From the NCBI GenBank assembly GCA_024400295.1, contig JAKSNA010000003.1, forward strand, positions 1 to 64,000: a stretch of DNA of 64,000 nt. The letters are read 5' to 3'. The position numbers and the translations under genes were made by a program. The first letter of the stretch is position 1. Each line of letters starts with the position of its first letter. The notes below the pieces were generated by a model. That model ran no database searches and was not told the DNA's origin. It worked only from the letters and a program-made list of their open reading frames with translations. Below are positions 44,248-52,241 of this stretch, one piece after another. Source of the stretch: Bacteroidales bacterium (lineage in GTDB: Bacteria; Bacteroidota; Bacteroidia; Bacteroidales; F082).

Positions 44248-45591
44248 CTATTTAAAGTGGTCAAATTCGACCACTTTCCTCGCCTCCTCCAGCCACTCGC
44301 TGTCAACTCCCAAGCTCTCCGCTATGTTCAATGCCTCGTGCGGCACCTCGCCGTCCCTCACCTCAACGAGTTCGTAGTTCATCCTGCCGTTCTCAAAGCC
44401 TCTGACGCGCAGACAACGGTTGTTGTATGTGTTTATGTTATAATGCGTTACGATTATCAGACTGATCTGCTTTTCCTGAAGCACCTTCACCAGCGCCGAC
44501 ACTAACGCCGTACCTTCCGTCGGGTTCGTCGTGCGCGCCGGCTCATCAATCAAAGCGAGGAAATTGCTCTTCATCCTCGATGTGTTGACAATCTCATTGA
44601 TGTTTTTCATTTCGGCTGCAAACGACGACAACCCCTTCCGCACCGACTGCTCGTCGGTCGTGCAGAGGAACAAGTCATTCTGTATCATTATCTTTGCCTC
44701 CGCCGCCGGAATGCCGAAACCGTATTGGAAAAGATACTGGCACAACGCCAAGGTCTTCAAAACCACGGTCTTGCCGCCCATATTGGTCCCCATGATTATC
44801 GTCGGACGTGTGCCGAATTTTATGGAAATCGGCTGATAATCTTCGCCAACGATTTCTTTCACCTCCGGATTGAACATCCCTTTGTATTCCGTCTCGCCGT
44901 CATGCGAGATGGTCGGGAACACAAGGTTCATCTTTATCATCTGAAACGCTTTCGCAAGGTTCAAGTCGATGAACGCCAACGCCTTCTGCGCCGCTTCAAG
45001 GTCATCGGCGTATCTTGAGAGTTGCATCGAAAGACTGGCTCTCACCTCGTCCTCGATTGAGTTGGCCTCGGCAAACAACGCCTCGTCAAACTCCTCTTTC
45101 TCCTTCATCAAACGGCGTAGTTCCTTCAACCGCTCATTGTAAGAGTCGTATATATAAAACGTCGCAATTTTCATGCCATCAGGGTCAAGGATGTTTATGA
45201 CATCTTCGAGATTTGGAATGAAAACGCAACCGTCCAAATGCAGTTTGTCAATTATGACTTGTATGTCCGACGAAAGAATCGCCAAATGTTTCACCTCGAA
45301 CAACTCGATGTCGTCCAAGATGTATTTGTTTTTTAGGTGGTTTATTGTCCCCTGAATCTCTTTCAGATTACAGAGTTTGAATTGCAAGGTGTTGATTTGA
45401 TTAAGGCTTTCCTTCTGATTTACAACATTATAGAACTCTTTCAGAATATGATATTTTGTTTCAATCTCAACATTGTTCTTCGGCATCTCCGAATCGAGAA
45501 GCAGACGACGCGTATATCCCGAATGCGTGTCGAGGTTGTCGATCATGTATTTCAGACCGCAGGGTGAATCTATGAGTTGTTTCAGTCGCAT
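44248..45591 (-). CDS. kamC: Lysine 5,6-aminomutase reactivase ATPase (MutS-like)
   Basis: A 447-residue ATPase with a C-terminal MutS-type domain: Walker A GTNMGGKTVVLKTL (268-281), Walker B NFLALIDEPARTT (about 343-355) and the switch His in IIVTHYN. It lacks the mismatch-binding N-terminal domain of MutS. Its place between kamB and kamD matches the KamC of lysine-fermentation clusters, which is thought to help restore 5,6-aminomutase after B12 inactivation. The start codon overlaps the kamB stop (TGATG), so the two are translationally coupled. Confidence 0.85.
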   Translation of the reverse strand: MRLKQLIDSPCGLKYMIDNLDTHSGYTRRLLLDSEMPKNNVEIETKYHILKEFYNVVNQKESLNQINTLQFKLCNLKEIQGTINHLKNKYILDDIELFEVKHLAILSSDIQVIIDKLHLDGCVFIPNLEDVINILDPDGMKIATFYIYDSYNERLKELRRLMKEKEEFDEALFAEANSIEDEVRASLSMQLSRYADDLEAAQKALAFIDLNLAKAFQMIKMNLVFPTISHDGETEYKGMFNPEVKEIVGEDYQPISIKFGTRPTIIMGTNMGGKTVVLKTLALCQYLFQYGFGIPAAEAKIMIQNDLFLCTTDEQSVRKGLSSFAAEMKNINEIVNTSRMKSNFLALIDEPARTTNPTEGTALVSALVKVLQEKQISLIIVTHYNINTYNNRCLRVRGFENGRMNYELVEVRDGEVPHEALNIAESLGVDSEWLEEARKVVEFDHFK

Positions 45592-46595
45592 CAGTTTTTC
45601 ATCAAATCATAAACCGGAAGGTTGATGGCTTCCGATAGTGTTTTACAAAGTTTTTCCGAATCCAAAACCATGCCATTCGGCGCAGTCGGGTTCACTGTCA
45701 CGGCGATGAGCTTGCTTTTCATCATGACGCTTATCTTTCCGCCGCCGCTCACGAAGCCCCTATATAATAAAGGTGTAAGGAAGATCTTCGTGAAGTCGGT
45801 GACCACAACCTCCGTCTCCTTGAACAAACGTTTTCCGCGGATGTGGTTCAGAAACGTGTCGGTCAACGCGCCGGTCAGGAATAGCGTCTTGCAGTGTTCG
45901 ATGCCTTCGGTGCAGAGATTCGTTGACAGCGACGAAGTCACCTTCAAGTCATGAAGTTCGTCATTATCATCTACCGCCCACACGCCGCCGTGAATGTCAT
46001 TGAATCTCAATCTGTTCTCCTCGGAAGTGAGATCAAGATTTATCATTTCCACCACGAAAGCGGTCTTCTGCACGAGTGTGTTCATGTTCGCGGAATAGGC
46101 CGCGCCCGTTGACAGAATCATCGACTCGCTCGTTGCCGGCGACGCGAGGCTCATCCGCGAAAGCGCACCGTCAATCAATATCAGGTCGATGTCGAATTTC
46201 CGCATCGAACTCATCCAGCGTCTCAACCCGAAGTTCGACGAAGGTCCCGAAAGCAGAATCTTTCCTTTTGTCAGAGCCTTCGCCGTCACGATCCTTCCGA
46301 GTGAGGTGCTTTCATCGCTGACATCGACAAGCTCCGAGACCAATTTCCTGCTCAGATAATGTTTCTCGCTTGTCGCAAAATAAGTGTCTGCCTTCAAAGT
46401 AATCTCCGGCTTGGCGGTTCGCGTCACCTGGTCTGTCGTCTCGCCGTCGATACCGATGGAACTCACCGCAATACGCATTCCGTCGAGGGGCAAATGGTCA
46501 AGCACATAGTTAAGACACACCGTCTTCCCCGTGTTTTTCTCAAGCCCGACGATAGAACAACTTTTATATTTGACGAGTTCGTTTATGAAAGGCAT
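45591..46595 (-). CDS. kamB: Lysine 5,6-aminomutase reactivase subunit
   Basis: A 334-residue P-loop protein: GLEKNTGKTVCLN (17-29) near the start and a possible Walker B DLILIDGALSRM (about 135-146). It has no close resemblance to well-known GTPases. Location between kamA and kamC and coupling to kamC identify it as KamB, the partner assumed to work with KamC in keeping the B12 enzyme active. That role is established mostly by gene neighbourhood, so the biochemical function is less certain than the name. Confidence 0.82.
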   Translation of the reverse strand: MPFINELVKYKSCSIVGLEKNTGKTVCLNYVLDHLPLDGMRIAVSSIGIDGETTDQVTRTAKPEITLKADTYFATSEKHYLSRKLVSELVDVSDESTSLGRIVTAKALTKGKILLSGPSSNFGLRRWMSSMRKFDIDLILIDGALSRMSLASPATSESMILSTGAAYSANMNTLVQKTAFVVEMINLDLTSEENRLRFNDIHGGVWAVDDNDELHDLKVTSSLSTNLCTEGIEHCKTLFLTGALTDTFLNHIRGKRLFKETEVVVTDFTKIFLTPLLYRGFVSGGGKISVMMKSKLIAVTVNPTAPNGMVLDSEKLCKTLSEAINLPVYDLMKN

Positions 46596-46614
46596 TGATT
46601 ATCAATATGAACGA

Positions 46615-46863
46615 TTATTCTTCTTTCTTTTCTTCAGCGACAGGCACTTCGACCTTCACTGTTTTCATCTTCTCTCCGATGAACCATGTGAATAAGACAT
46701 ATAAAACGCCTGCTGCAATTGCATATATGCCAGCCTCGATGATGTTCTCGAATCTGTCACTTGTAGGGTGCAGAATCAATACCAGCACCGAGCTTGCAAG
46801 CCATTGAAGCACAGCGAAAATCACGCCGGCCTTCCATCTCGGGAAATTCTTATATTGCGCCAT
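46615..46863 (-). CDS. Small two-helix membrane protein in the kam operon
   Basis: An 82-residue protein not recognised as a named family. Two hydrophobic segments (about 12-31 and 41-62) with a short loop are followed by a charged Lys/Glu-rich tail (KMKTVKVEVPVAEEKKEE). It sits between kamA and kamB on the same strand, 19 bases before kamB and 82 bases after kamA, in a spacer that carries a hairpin. Its position suggests a link to lysine or product transport or to membrane attachment of the pathway, but this is only inference. Confidence 0.7.
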   Translation of the reverse strand: MAQYKNFPRWKAGVIFAVLQWLASSVLVLILHPTSDRFENIIEAGIYAIAAGVLYVLFTWFIGEKMKTVKVEVPVAEEKKEE

Positions 46864-46887
46864 GATAACTTGTGTTTGATAAATTTC

Positions 46888-46930
46888 AAAGATTGGCCGG
46901 AATCAAAATAAAAGAAACCGACCAATCTTT
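46888..46930 (-). promoter_or_regulatory. Hairpin between kamA and the small membrane gene
   Basis: AAAGATTGG pairs with CCAATCTTT, plus an inner CGG/CCG after one mismatch, around a 17-base loop. No T-run follows on the minus strand, so it is more likely an mRNA processing or stability element inside the operon than a terminator. Confidence 0.5.
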
Positions 46931-46945
46931 TTGTTGAATCATTGA

Positions 46946-48235
46946 TTATTTCTCGTTGCGTTCGTGACGTTTCAGATGAGCTGGTTCAATGTTCATCTTT
47001 TCGCCTTCGAGCAATGTGATAACGCCATCGACCGGTTTGTTTCTGTCAACGTCTTCCACCCTTTCGGCTTCGAGTTTCTTCTTAAGAGCCTGACATTCAG
47101 GGCAGTTGCATTCGCTGTGGTATTCAGCCGGTTCTGTGTAGGTCGTGATGACGCCTTCGAAGTTACGGAGAACCACTCTGCCTGGTGACTGTGAGATGAC
47201 GTATTGAGGCATGACCGGTGTCTTGCCGCCGCCGCCAGGAGCATCGACGACGAATGTCGGGACACAGAATCCTGAGGTGTGGCCGCGGAGACCTTCGATG
47301 ATCTCGATGCCCTTCGACACTGGTGTGCGGAAGTGTTCAAGACCCATTGAGAGGTCGCACTGATATATATAATAAGGTCTCACGCGCATCTTCACGAGTT
47401 CGTGGACGAGGTTTCTCATCACGAAGACGCAGTCGTTGATGCCGCGGAGCAACACGCTCTGGTTGCCGAGCGGAATGCCGGCGTCGGCGAGACGTGCGCA
47501 TGCCGCCGCTGACTCTGGCGTCACCTCGTTCGGGTGGTTGAAGTGTGTGTTGATCCATATCGGATGATATTTCTTCAGCATGTCGCACAAAGCCGGAGTG
47601 ATACGCTGCGGGCACACGACAGGCGTGCGTGTTCCGAGACGGACGATCTCCACGTGCTTGATCTTACGAAGACGGCTGATGATGTATTCCAGCTTCTCAT
47701 CGCTGACCATCAAGGCATCACCGCCCGACAGCAACACGTCGCGGACACATTCTGTCTTCTCGATGTATTCCAATGCTTTCTCGATGCGGTCTTTCGGTGA
47801 CTCGTCATCTTTCTGGCCTGCGAAACGGCGGCGTGTGCAGTGACGGCAGTACATCGAACACATATCGGTGATGAGGAACAGCACTCTGTCAGGATAACGG
47901 TGTGTGAGACCTGGGACCGGTGAGTCCTCGTCTTCATGCAACGGGTCGAGGAGGTCGGCTCTTGCGATGTGTGTCTCTGCCGCTGTCGGGATGCACTGAC
48001 GGCGCACCGGGTCATGCGGGTCGTCAGGGTTGATGAGGCTCAGATAATAAGGTGTGATGGCCATGCGGAGTGTCTGCAAGGTCTTCTTCACGCCTTCTTC
48101 CTCCTCTTCCGTCAGCTTGATGTATTTCTTGAGCTGGTCGAGATTCTCGATACGATTCTTGACCTGCCATTTCCAGTCGTTCCACTGTTCGTCGGTAACT
48201 TCCGGGAATAATTGTTTTCTTCTTGATTCGCCCAT
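46946..48235 (-). CDS. kamA: L-lysine 2,3-aminomutase
   Basis: Radical-SAM and PLP enzyme that converts L-lysine to L-beta-lysine, the first step of the pathway. The 429 residues have the iron-sulfur motif CSMYCRHC (Cys126, 130, 133), the PLP lysine in GGGGKTP (Lys338), and acidic residues in YQCDLSMG and VVDAPGG that hold the substrate amino group in the clostridial enzyme. The C-terminal SECNCPEC supplies the zinc cysteines. Everything needed for activity is visible. Confidence 0.97.
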   Translation of the reverse strand: MGESRRKQLFPEVTDEQWNDWKWQVKNRIENLDQLKKYIKLTEEEEEGVKKTLQTLRMAITPYYLSLINPDDPHDPVRRQCIPTAAETHIARADLLDPLHEDEDSPVPGLTHRYPDRVLFLITDMCSMYCRHCTRRRFAGQKDDESPKDRIEKALEYIEKTECVRDVLLSGGDALMVSDEKLEYIISRLRKIKHVEIVRLGTRTPVVCPQRITPALCDMLKKYHPIWINTHFNHPNEVTPESAAACARLADAGIPLGNQSVLLRGINDCVFVMRNLVHELVKMRVRPYYIYQCDLSMGLEHFRTPVSKGIEIIEGLRGHTSGFCVPTFVVDAPGGGGKTPVMPQYVISQSPGRVVLRNFEGVITTYTEPAEYHSECNCPECQALKKKLEAERVEDVDRNKPVDGVITLLEGEKMNIEPAHLKRHERNEK

Positions 48236-48277
48236 TTTATTTGATATTGGTTATTAACATTACTAACGTGGATTTCC

Positions 48278-48355
48278 AATTGTAGAGACGGTGCGCCAAA
48301 TTGTAGAGACGGTGCGCCAAATTGTAAAGACGGTGCATGCACCGTCTCTACAATC
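48278..48355. repeat. Tandem and inverted gtagagacggtgc repeat between kdd and kamA
   Basis: Three 21-base direct units (aattgtagagacggtgcgcc type) are followed by an inverted copy. The third unit and the inverted copy form the palindrome gacggtgcatgcaccgtc. It fills most of the 138-base spacer. Such palindromic units are familiar as dispersed intergenic repeats in Bacteroidetes; in RNA it would fold as a long hairpin. Confidence 0.8.
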
Positions 48356-48373
48356 TTCATTCCCACATGTCAA

Positions 48374-49447
48374 TTATGCATAGAGTTCTTCAAAGATCTT
48401 GCGGAGTTTCTCGCTCTCGCGGAGTTCCTGCAATGTGAACTCGGCGTGGCCTTTTGTGTAGCCGTTGCCCATGATCATGTTCACGTCAGCGCCGATGCCT
48501 TCAGCGCCGAGTGACGCCTTCGTGAAGCTTGTCGCCATTGAGAAGAAATAGACAACGCCGTCGTCCTTTGTGCAGAGGACTGCTGTCATCTCCTGATCCG
48601 GCACGTTGACGCAGTTGATTGTGACGTCGGCCATCTTGCCGTTGGTGAGGCGTTCGACGAGTTCGTAAATCTGAACCGGTGTCATGCCTGCCGCGCTCTC
48701 GACGATGTCGCAGAAGCCAAGGTCCTTGATGCGCTGTGTTGATTTCGGGCTGTTGGCGATGCCGATGACCTTACCTGTCACGCCAACGCGTTTCTTCGCC
48801 TCATAGCAGCAGAGCATGCCTGACTTGCCGCCTGCGCCGAGGATGACGACTGTCTGACCATACTGGCAGAGTTTTGCTGTCTGTGCCGGTGCGCCGGCTA
48901 CGTCTAATGCTGACAGAGCGAGTTTCTCCGGCATGTCGGTCGGGATCTTGGCGTAGATACCGCTCTCGAAGAGGATGGCCTTGCCTTTGATGTCAACCTG
49001 GTCGATTTCCGGACGGATTTCAAGAATCTCGTCAATGCGGAGAGGTGTGAGTGACAAGGAGACGAGTGTTGCGATGCGGTCGCCTTCCTTGAGGTCGATC
49101 TTGCCTTTCAAAGCGTCGCCGATCTTCTCGACCTTGCCGAGGAGCATACCGCCTGAACCTGTTCTGCGGTTGCGGTGTTTGCCCTGAAGCTCAACGTTAT
49201 AGAACATTTCCTTCTTCACTTCTTCCATGATCTTGGCTTCGCTTGCGCCTTCACCGGCCTGCTGTTTCGCATAATTGTGAATGTCGGTGAATGAAGCCGA
49301 GTCAATGTTCAAAGTCTGGACGTCGATGAGAATCTCGTTGTCGTAGATCTCGTCCATGTTGTTGTCAAGTTTGTTAGCTGGTTGTGGAAGAACGCCTTTT
49401 GGTTCAATCACGCGGTGTGTACCGTATTTATTTCCGTGTTTCTGCAT
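48374..49447 (-). CDS. kdd: L-erythro-3,5-diaminohexanoate dehydrogenase
   Basis: NAD(P)-dependent oxidative deamination of 3,5-diaminohexanoate to 5-amino-3-oxohexanoate. The 357 residues start KHGNKYGTHRVIEPKGVLPQPA, as in known Kdd proteins, and contain a medium-chain-reductase-like nucleotide motif VVILGAGGKSGMLC and a TINCVNVPDQEM segment. It lies between kce and kamA, the conserved neighbourhood that first identified this enzyme. A repeat-filled spacer separates it from kamA. Confidence 0.95.
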   Translation of the reverse strand: MQKHGNKYGTHRVIEPKGVLPQPANKLDNNMDEIYDNEILIDVQTLNIDSASFTDIHNYAKQQAGEGASEAKIMEEVKKEMFYNVELQGKHRNRRTGSGGMLLGKVEKIGDALKGKIDLKEGDRIATLVSLSLTPLRIDEILEIRPEIDQVDIKGKAILFESGIYAKIPTDMPEKLALSALDVAGAPAQTAKLCQYGQTVVILGAGGKSGMLCCYEAKKRVGVTGKVIGIANSPKSTQRIKDLGFCDIVESAAGMTPVQIYELVERLTNGKMADVTINCVNVPDQEMTAVLCTKDDGVVYFFSMATSFTKASLGAEGIGADVNMIMGNGYTKGHAEFTLQELRESEKLRKIFEELYA

Positions 49448-49477
49448 TGTGTTTTATTTTTTAATTGTTAATATTCC

Positions 49478-49513
49478 TTAAATTCCTAATTACCTATTTT
49501 CCTAATTACCTAA
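49478..49513. repeat. Short direct repeats (cctaattacc words) between kce and kdd
   Basis: The 66-base spacer contains four near-tandem copies of the word cctaattac or its variants, just past the kce stop. It is a simple-sequence expansion without hairpin potential. Confidence 0.55.
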
Positions 49514-50344
49514 TTACCTCTTCTTGAGTCCGAGAATTTCTCTTGCCTCATCGCTTGTTGCGATCGGTCGGCCGAGTTCTTTTGCCAGTCTCACGACTTT
49601 CTCAACGAGTTCGCCGTTTGACTTGGCGAGGACTCCTCTTGACAAATAGAGGTTATCTTCGAATCCGACGCGCACGTTACCGCCCATTGCGATGGCTGCT
49701 GCCGCCATTGGGAATGCGTTACGGCCCACGCCTGTCACGGTCCATGTCGAGCCTGCCGGGATACCGTTGACGAGCCAGCAGAGGTTGGCGACTGTCGCCG
49801 GTGTGCAGCCCGGAACGCCGAGCACGAAGTTAAACTGCATCGGTGCGCCAGGGACTTCGCCTTTGCGTGCCATGGTGAGGATGGTGTCGAGGTGACCCAT
49901 CTCGAAGCATTCATATTCAGGCTTGATGCCGCGTTCAATCATGCGCTTGCCGAAGGCACGCATCGTAGGCATTGTGTTGTCAAATATCTCGTCACCGAAG
50001 TTGCATGTGCCGCAGTCGAGTGTGGCCATCTCCGGAAGCGGGTTGGTGTCGGTTGACTGAAGACGTTCGTCTGGTGTCATGCCGACGGCGCCGCCTGTCG
50101 AAGGGATGAGGATGACATTCGGGCAGACCTTGAGGATGGCCTCTTCGCATTCCTGGAAGCGTTTGCGGTCCTGTGTCGGGGTGCCGTCGTCCCAGCGGAC
50201 GTGAAGGTGAACGATGGCTGCGCCGGCATCGACGGCCGACTTCGCCTCACGCACGATCTCCTCAACGGTGTAAGGCACGTTCGGGTTCTGTTCCTTTGTT
50301 ACTTCTGCGCCGCAGATGGCGGCTGTGATGATGAGTTTATCCAT
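49514..50344 (-). CDS. kce: 3-keto-5-aminohexanoate cleavage enzyme
   Basis: Zinc-dependent enzyme (BKACE, formerly DUF849) that reacts 5-amino-3-oxohexanoate with acetyl-CoA to give acetoacetate and 3-aminobutyryl-CoA. The 276 residues have the metal-binding HLHVR with His46 and His48, at the same numbers as in the characterised enzyme, an ECFEMGHLDT segment and the later VRVGFEDNLY with the third metal ligand Glu. It lies four bases after kal and feeds both branches of the pathway. Confidence 0.95.
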   Translation of the reverse strand: MDKLIITAAICGAEVTKEQNPNVPYTVEEIVREAKSAVDAGAAIVHLHVRWDDGTPTQDRKRFQECEEAILKVCPNVILIPSTGGAVGMTPDERLQSTDTNPLPEMATLDCGTCNFGDEIFDNTMPTMRAFGKRMIERGIKPEYECFEMGHLDTILTMARKGEVPGAPMQFNFVLGVPGCTPATVANLCWLVNGIPAGSTWTVTGVGRNAFPMAAAAIAMGGNVRVGFEDNLYLSRGVLAKSNGELVEKVVRLAKELGRPIATSDEAREILGLKKR

Positions 50345-50348
50345 ATTG

Positions 50349-50747
50349 CTATCTTTGAATTCTCTGTTGTTCTTTCTTCACTACGCATGTGCCGCTTGCG
50401 CGAGCCACGATGATCGGTTCCGCGAGGACATCGGCCGCCGAGTCGGAAATGTCGGGACGCGGGGCGATGACCTTGCGTGCCACGAACTCCATCTTGCGCG
50501 ACGTGTTGCCGATCTTGGTGACCCAGCCTTCCGCCTCGATGTAGTCGCCGGCGTAAACCGGAGCGAGGAACTCAATGTTGTCGTACGCGCAGAAGAGACC
50601 TTCGTCGCCGTCTGTCATGATTAATAATTCCGTTGCGACGTCGCCAAAGAGGTGAACCATGTGTGCGCCGTCAACCAAGTTTCCGCCATAATGAGCGTCT
50701 TTCGCACTCATGCGGAGTCTGAGCATTGATCTGTATTCTTTTTCCAT
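50349..50747 (-). CDS. kal: 3-aminobutyryl-CoA ammonia-lyase
   Basis: Hotdog-fold enzyme that removes ammonia from 3-aminobutyryl-CoA to give crotonyl-CoA. I use the ATG at 50747 ([20 protein letters not shown]), giving 132 residues; a GTG at 50789 would add 14. The motifs [24 protein letters not shown] and [17 protein letters not shown] fit the family. It lies between atoD and kce and joins the amino-acid branch to the crotonyl-CoA reduction encoded in Block B. Confidence 0.93.
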   Translation of the reverse strand: MEKEYRSMLRLRMSAKDAHYGGNLVDGAHMVHLFGDVATELLIMTDGDEGLFCAYDNIEFLAPVYAGDYIEAEGWVTKIGNTSRKMEFVARKVIAPRPDISDSAADVLAEPIIVARASGTCVVKKEQQRIQR

Positions 50748-50837
50748 TTGCTTAAAACTTTCAATTTGAGGTAACTTCCCGACTTTCACCGCCCCGAAAC
50801 TTTTCCGTCATTGCGAGCGAAGTCGAGCAATCTCACT

Positions 50838-51488
50838 CTATTTTTCAACATAAATTCCGTCAACGTAAATGCCTGAAGCGTGGACGCATTCCGGCTTGAT
50901 TTCGCCGACCTTCACGAGCTTTTCGGCCTCGACGACGACGTAGTCGGCGGCTGTTGCCATGAGCGGGTTGAAGTTGTTTGTCGTGCCGAGGAACACCATG
51001 TTGCCGAACTCATCAACGATGTTCGCGCGGAGGAAGGCGATGTCGGCCTTGAGAGGCTTCTCAAGGATGTAGTCTTTCCCGTCAACTTTCACGATTTCCT
51101 TGCCGTCCTGGATGATGGTGCCGAGACCTGTCGGGGTGAGGACTCCGCCGAGACCCGCGCCGTAGGCTCTGATGCGCTCCGCGAGCGTGCCCTGCGGCAC
51201 GTATTCGACTTCAAGGGTGCCGGCGTTCTTCTGCGCCGCCGTCTCTTTGTTTGTGCCCGTGTGCGACACGATGGCTTTCTTAACCTGATGGTTTGCAACA
51301 AGCTTGCCGTGCGCGACAGCGTCGTACGCCGTGTCGTTCGCAATGATTGTGAGGTCTTTAACGCCTTTTTCTACGATAGCGTCGATAATCTGAACCGCGC
51401 TTCCCACTCCGAGGAATCCGCCGAACATGATAGTCATGCCGTCGTGTACTCTCTCGACGGCCTGCTCTAATGTAATCTGCTTATTCAT
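50838..51488 (-). CDS. atoD: Acetate/butyrate-acetoacetate CoA-transferase, subunit A
   Basis: Alpha subunit of the CoA-transferase, 216 residues. The start MNKQITLEQAVERVHDGMTIMFGGFLGVG and the region GLGTIIQDGKEIVKVDGKDYILEKPLKAD are typical. Together with AtoA it moves CoA from butyryl-CoA to acetoacetate. Here it is first in the kam operon, directly behind a good promoter, while its obligate partner AtoA is encoded 42 kb away in Block B. Confidence 0.94.
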   Translation of the reverse strand: MNKQITLEQAVERVHDGMTIMFGGFLGVGSAVQIIDAIVEKGVKDLTIIANDTAYDAVAHGKLVANHQVKKAIVSHTGTNKETAAQKNAGTLEVEYVPQGTLAERIRAYGAGLGGVLTPTGLGTIIQDGKEIVKVDGKDYILEKPLKADIAFLRANIVDEFGNMVFLGTTNNFNPLMATAADYVVVEAEKLVKVGEIKPECVHASGIYVDGIYVEK

Positions 51489-51527
51489 AGCTGTTTATAT
51501 TTGATTTGTTTAACTTCAATTTTTTAA

Positions 51528-51545
51528 AAATTTGCTTGCAAATTT
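51528..51545 (-). promoter_or_regulatory. Palindrome over the kam operon promoter (putative operator)
   Basis: AAATTTGC-TT-GCAAATTT is an 18-base near-perfect palindrome with 8-base arms. One arm coincides with the -7 box and the other lies at about the transcription start, an arrangement expected of a repressor site. Confidence 0.55.
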
Positions 51546-51569
51546 ACAACTTTTATTTAAAATGGCAAA
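51539..51569 (-). promoter_or_regulatory. Promoter of the kam operon (atoD)
   Basis: TTTG, exactly 19 bases, TAAATTTG is a perfect Bacteroidetes promoter, with the -7 box 50 bases before the atoD ATG. It can drive atoD through at least kamC and, if read through, the island and kamD. Confidence 0.75.
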
Positions 51570-51639
51570 GGTTTTAACTGAATTAATTTATTATTTATTA
51601 ATGCGGAATTTGGCTTGATGTTTGACAACTAAAATAAAA

Positions 51640-52149
51640 CTAATTGTCACCGTAAGACGCCTGTTCCTCCGCCGCCATCGGCAGTGATTCGCCTAAATCA
51701 CTGTAATTCTTTGGTTTATGGTCATTCAGAAAGATACAGTCGAGTGTATAGACCAAGCCTTTCAAGGTCTCTTCCCTCCTATCTTTTTTCAACTGACACT
51801 CCCAAATCGTGATGCGGTGCCAGCCCATGTCCGCGAGTTTCAGCTGAACCTCGATGTCGCGCCGGCGGTTTCTGTCAATCTTCGCCTTCCAGAAATCAAC
51901 ATTTGAACGCGGCATCACAAACGACTTGCAGCCTTCATGCCCATGCCAGAAACATCCGTTTATGAAAATGCAGGTCCTATATTTTCTCAAGACGACATCA
52001 GGCTTCCCAGGCAGCCGCGGATGATTGAGCCTGTATCTGAAACCATTGTTCCACAAGTATTTACGCACGACAATCTCCGGCTTGGTATCTTTCCCGTGGA
52101 TGGATGCCATGCAATGATGTCGCTGTTCTGGTGTCAACGGATCGGGCAT
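51640..52149 (-). CDS. vsr: Very short patch repair endonuclease
   Basis: Strand-specific nicking enzyme of 169 residues that starts repair of T:G mismatches formed when 5-methylcytosine deaminates. The start PLTPEQRHHCMASIHGKDTKPE and the core LPGKPDVVLRKYRTCIFING with CFWHGHEGC are characteristic, including the conserved Asp and His residues. Vsr genes normally lie next to the cytosine methyltransferase they serve. Here the only such methyltransferase in view is 9.7 kb away across the kam genes. A TATTTTTG -7 box stands at 52173-52180. Confidence 0.95.
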   Translation of the reverse strand: MPDPLTPEQRHHCMASIHGKDTKPEIVVRKYLWNNGFRYRLNHPRLPGKPDVVLRKYRTCIFINGCFWHGHEGCKSFVMPRSNVDFWKAKIDRNRRRDIEVQLKLADMGWHRITIWECQLKKDRREETLKGLVYTLDCIFLNDHKPKNYSDLGESLPMAAEEQASYGDN

Positions 52150-52190
52150 TTTTCAACATTTCATAATGTTTGCAAAAATAGAAATATTTG

Positions 52191-52221
52191 TTGAACGATA
52201 TTATGTTTTTACTTATTTTTG
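52191..52221 (+). promoter_or_regulatory. Promoter of the HD hydrolase gene
   Basis: TTG, 20 bases, TATTTTTG, with the -7 box 21 bases before the ATG at 52242. It is divergent from the vsr promoter. Confidence 0.55.
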
Positions 52222-52241
52222 CGCCTTAAAATCACAACTGT

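Noticed and set aside
44248..45591. Calling the MutS-like gene a mismatch repair mutS or mutS2
   Set aside because: There is no mismatch-binding domain and no Smr domain; it is coupled to kamB between kamA and kamD, which fits KamC.
48278..48355. Insertion-sequence end or CRISPR
   Set aside because: There is no transposase nearby and no spacers; it is a short tandem and inverted intergenic repeat.
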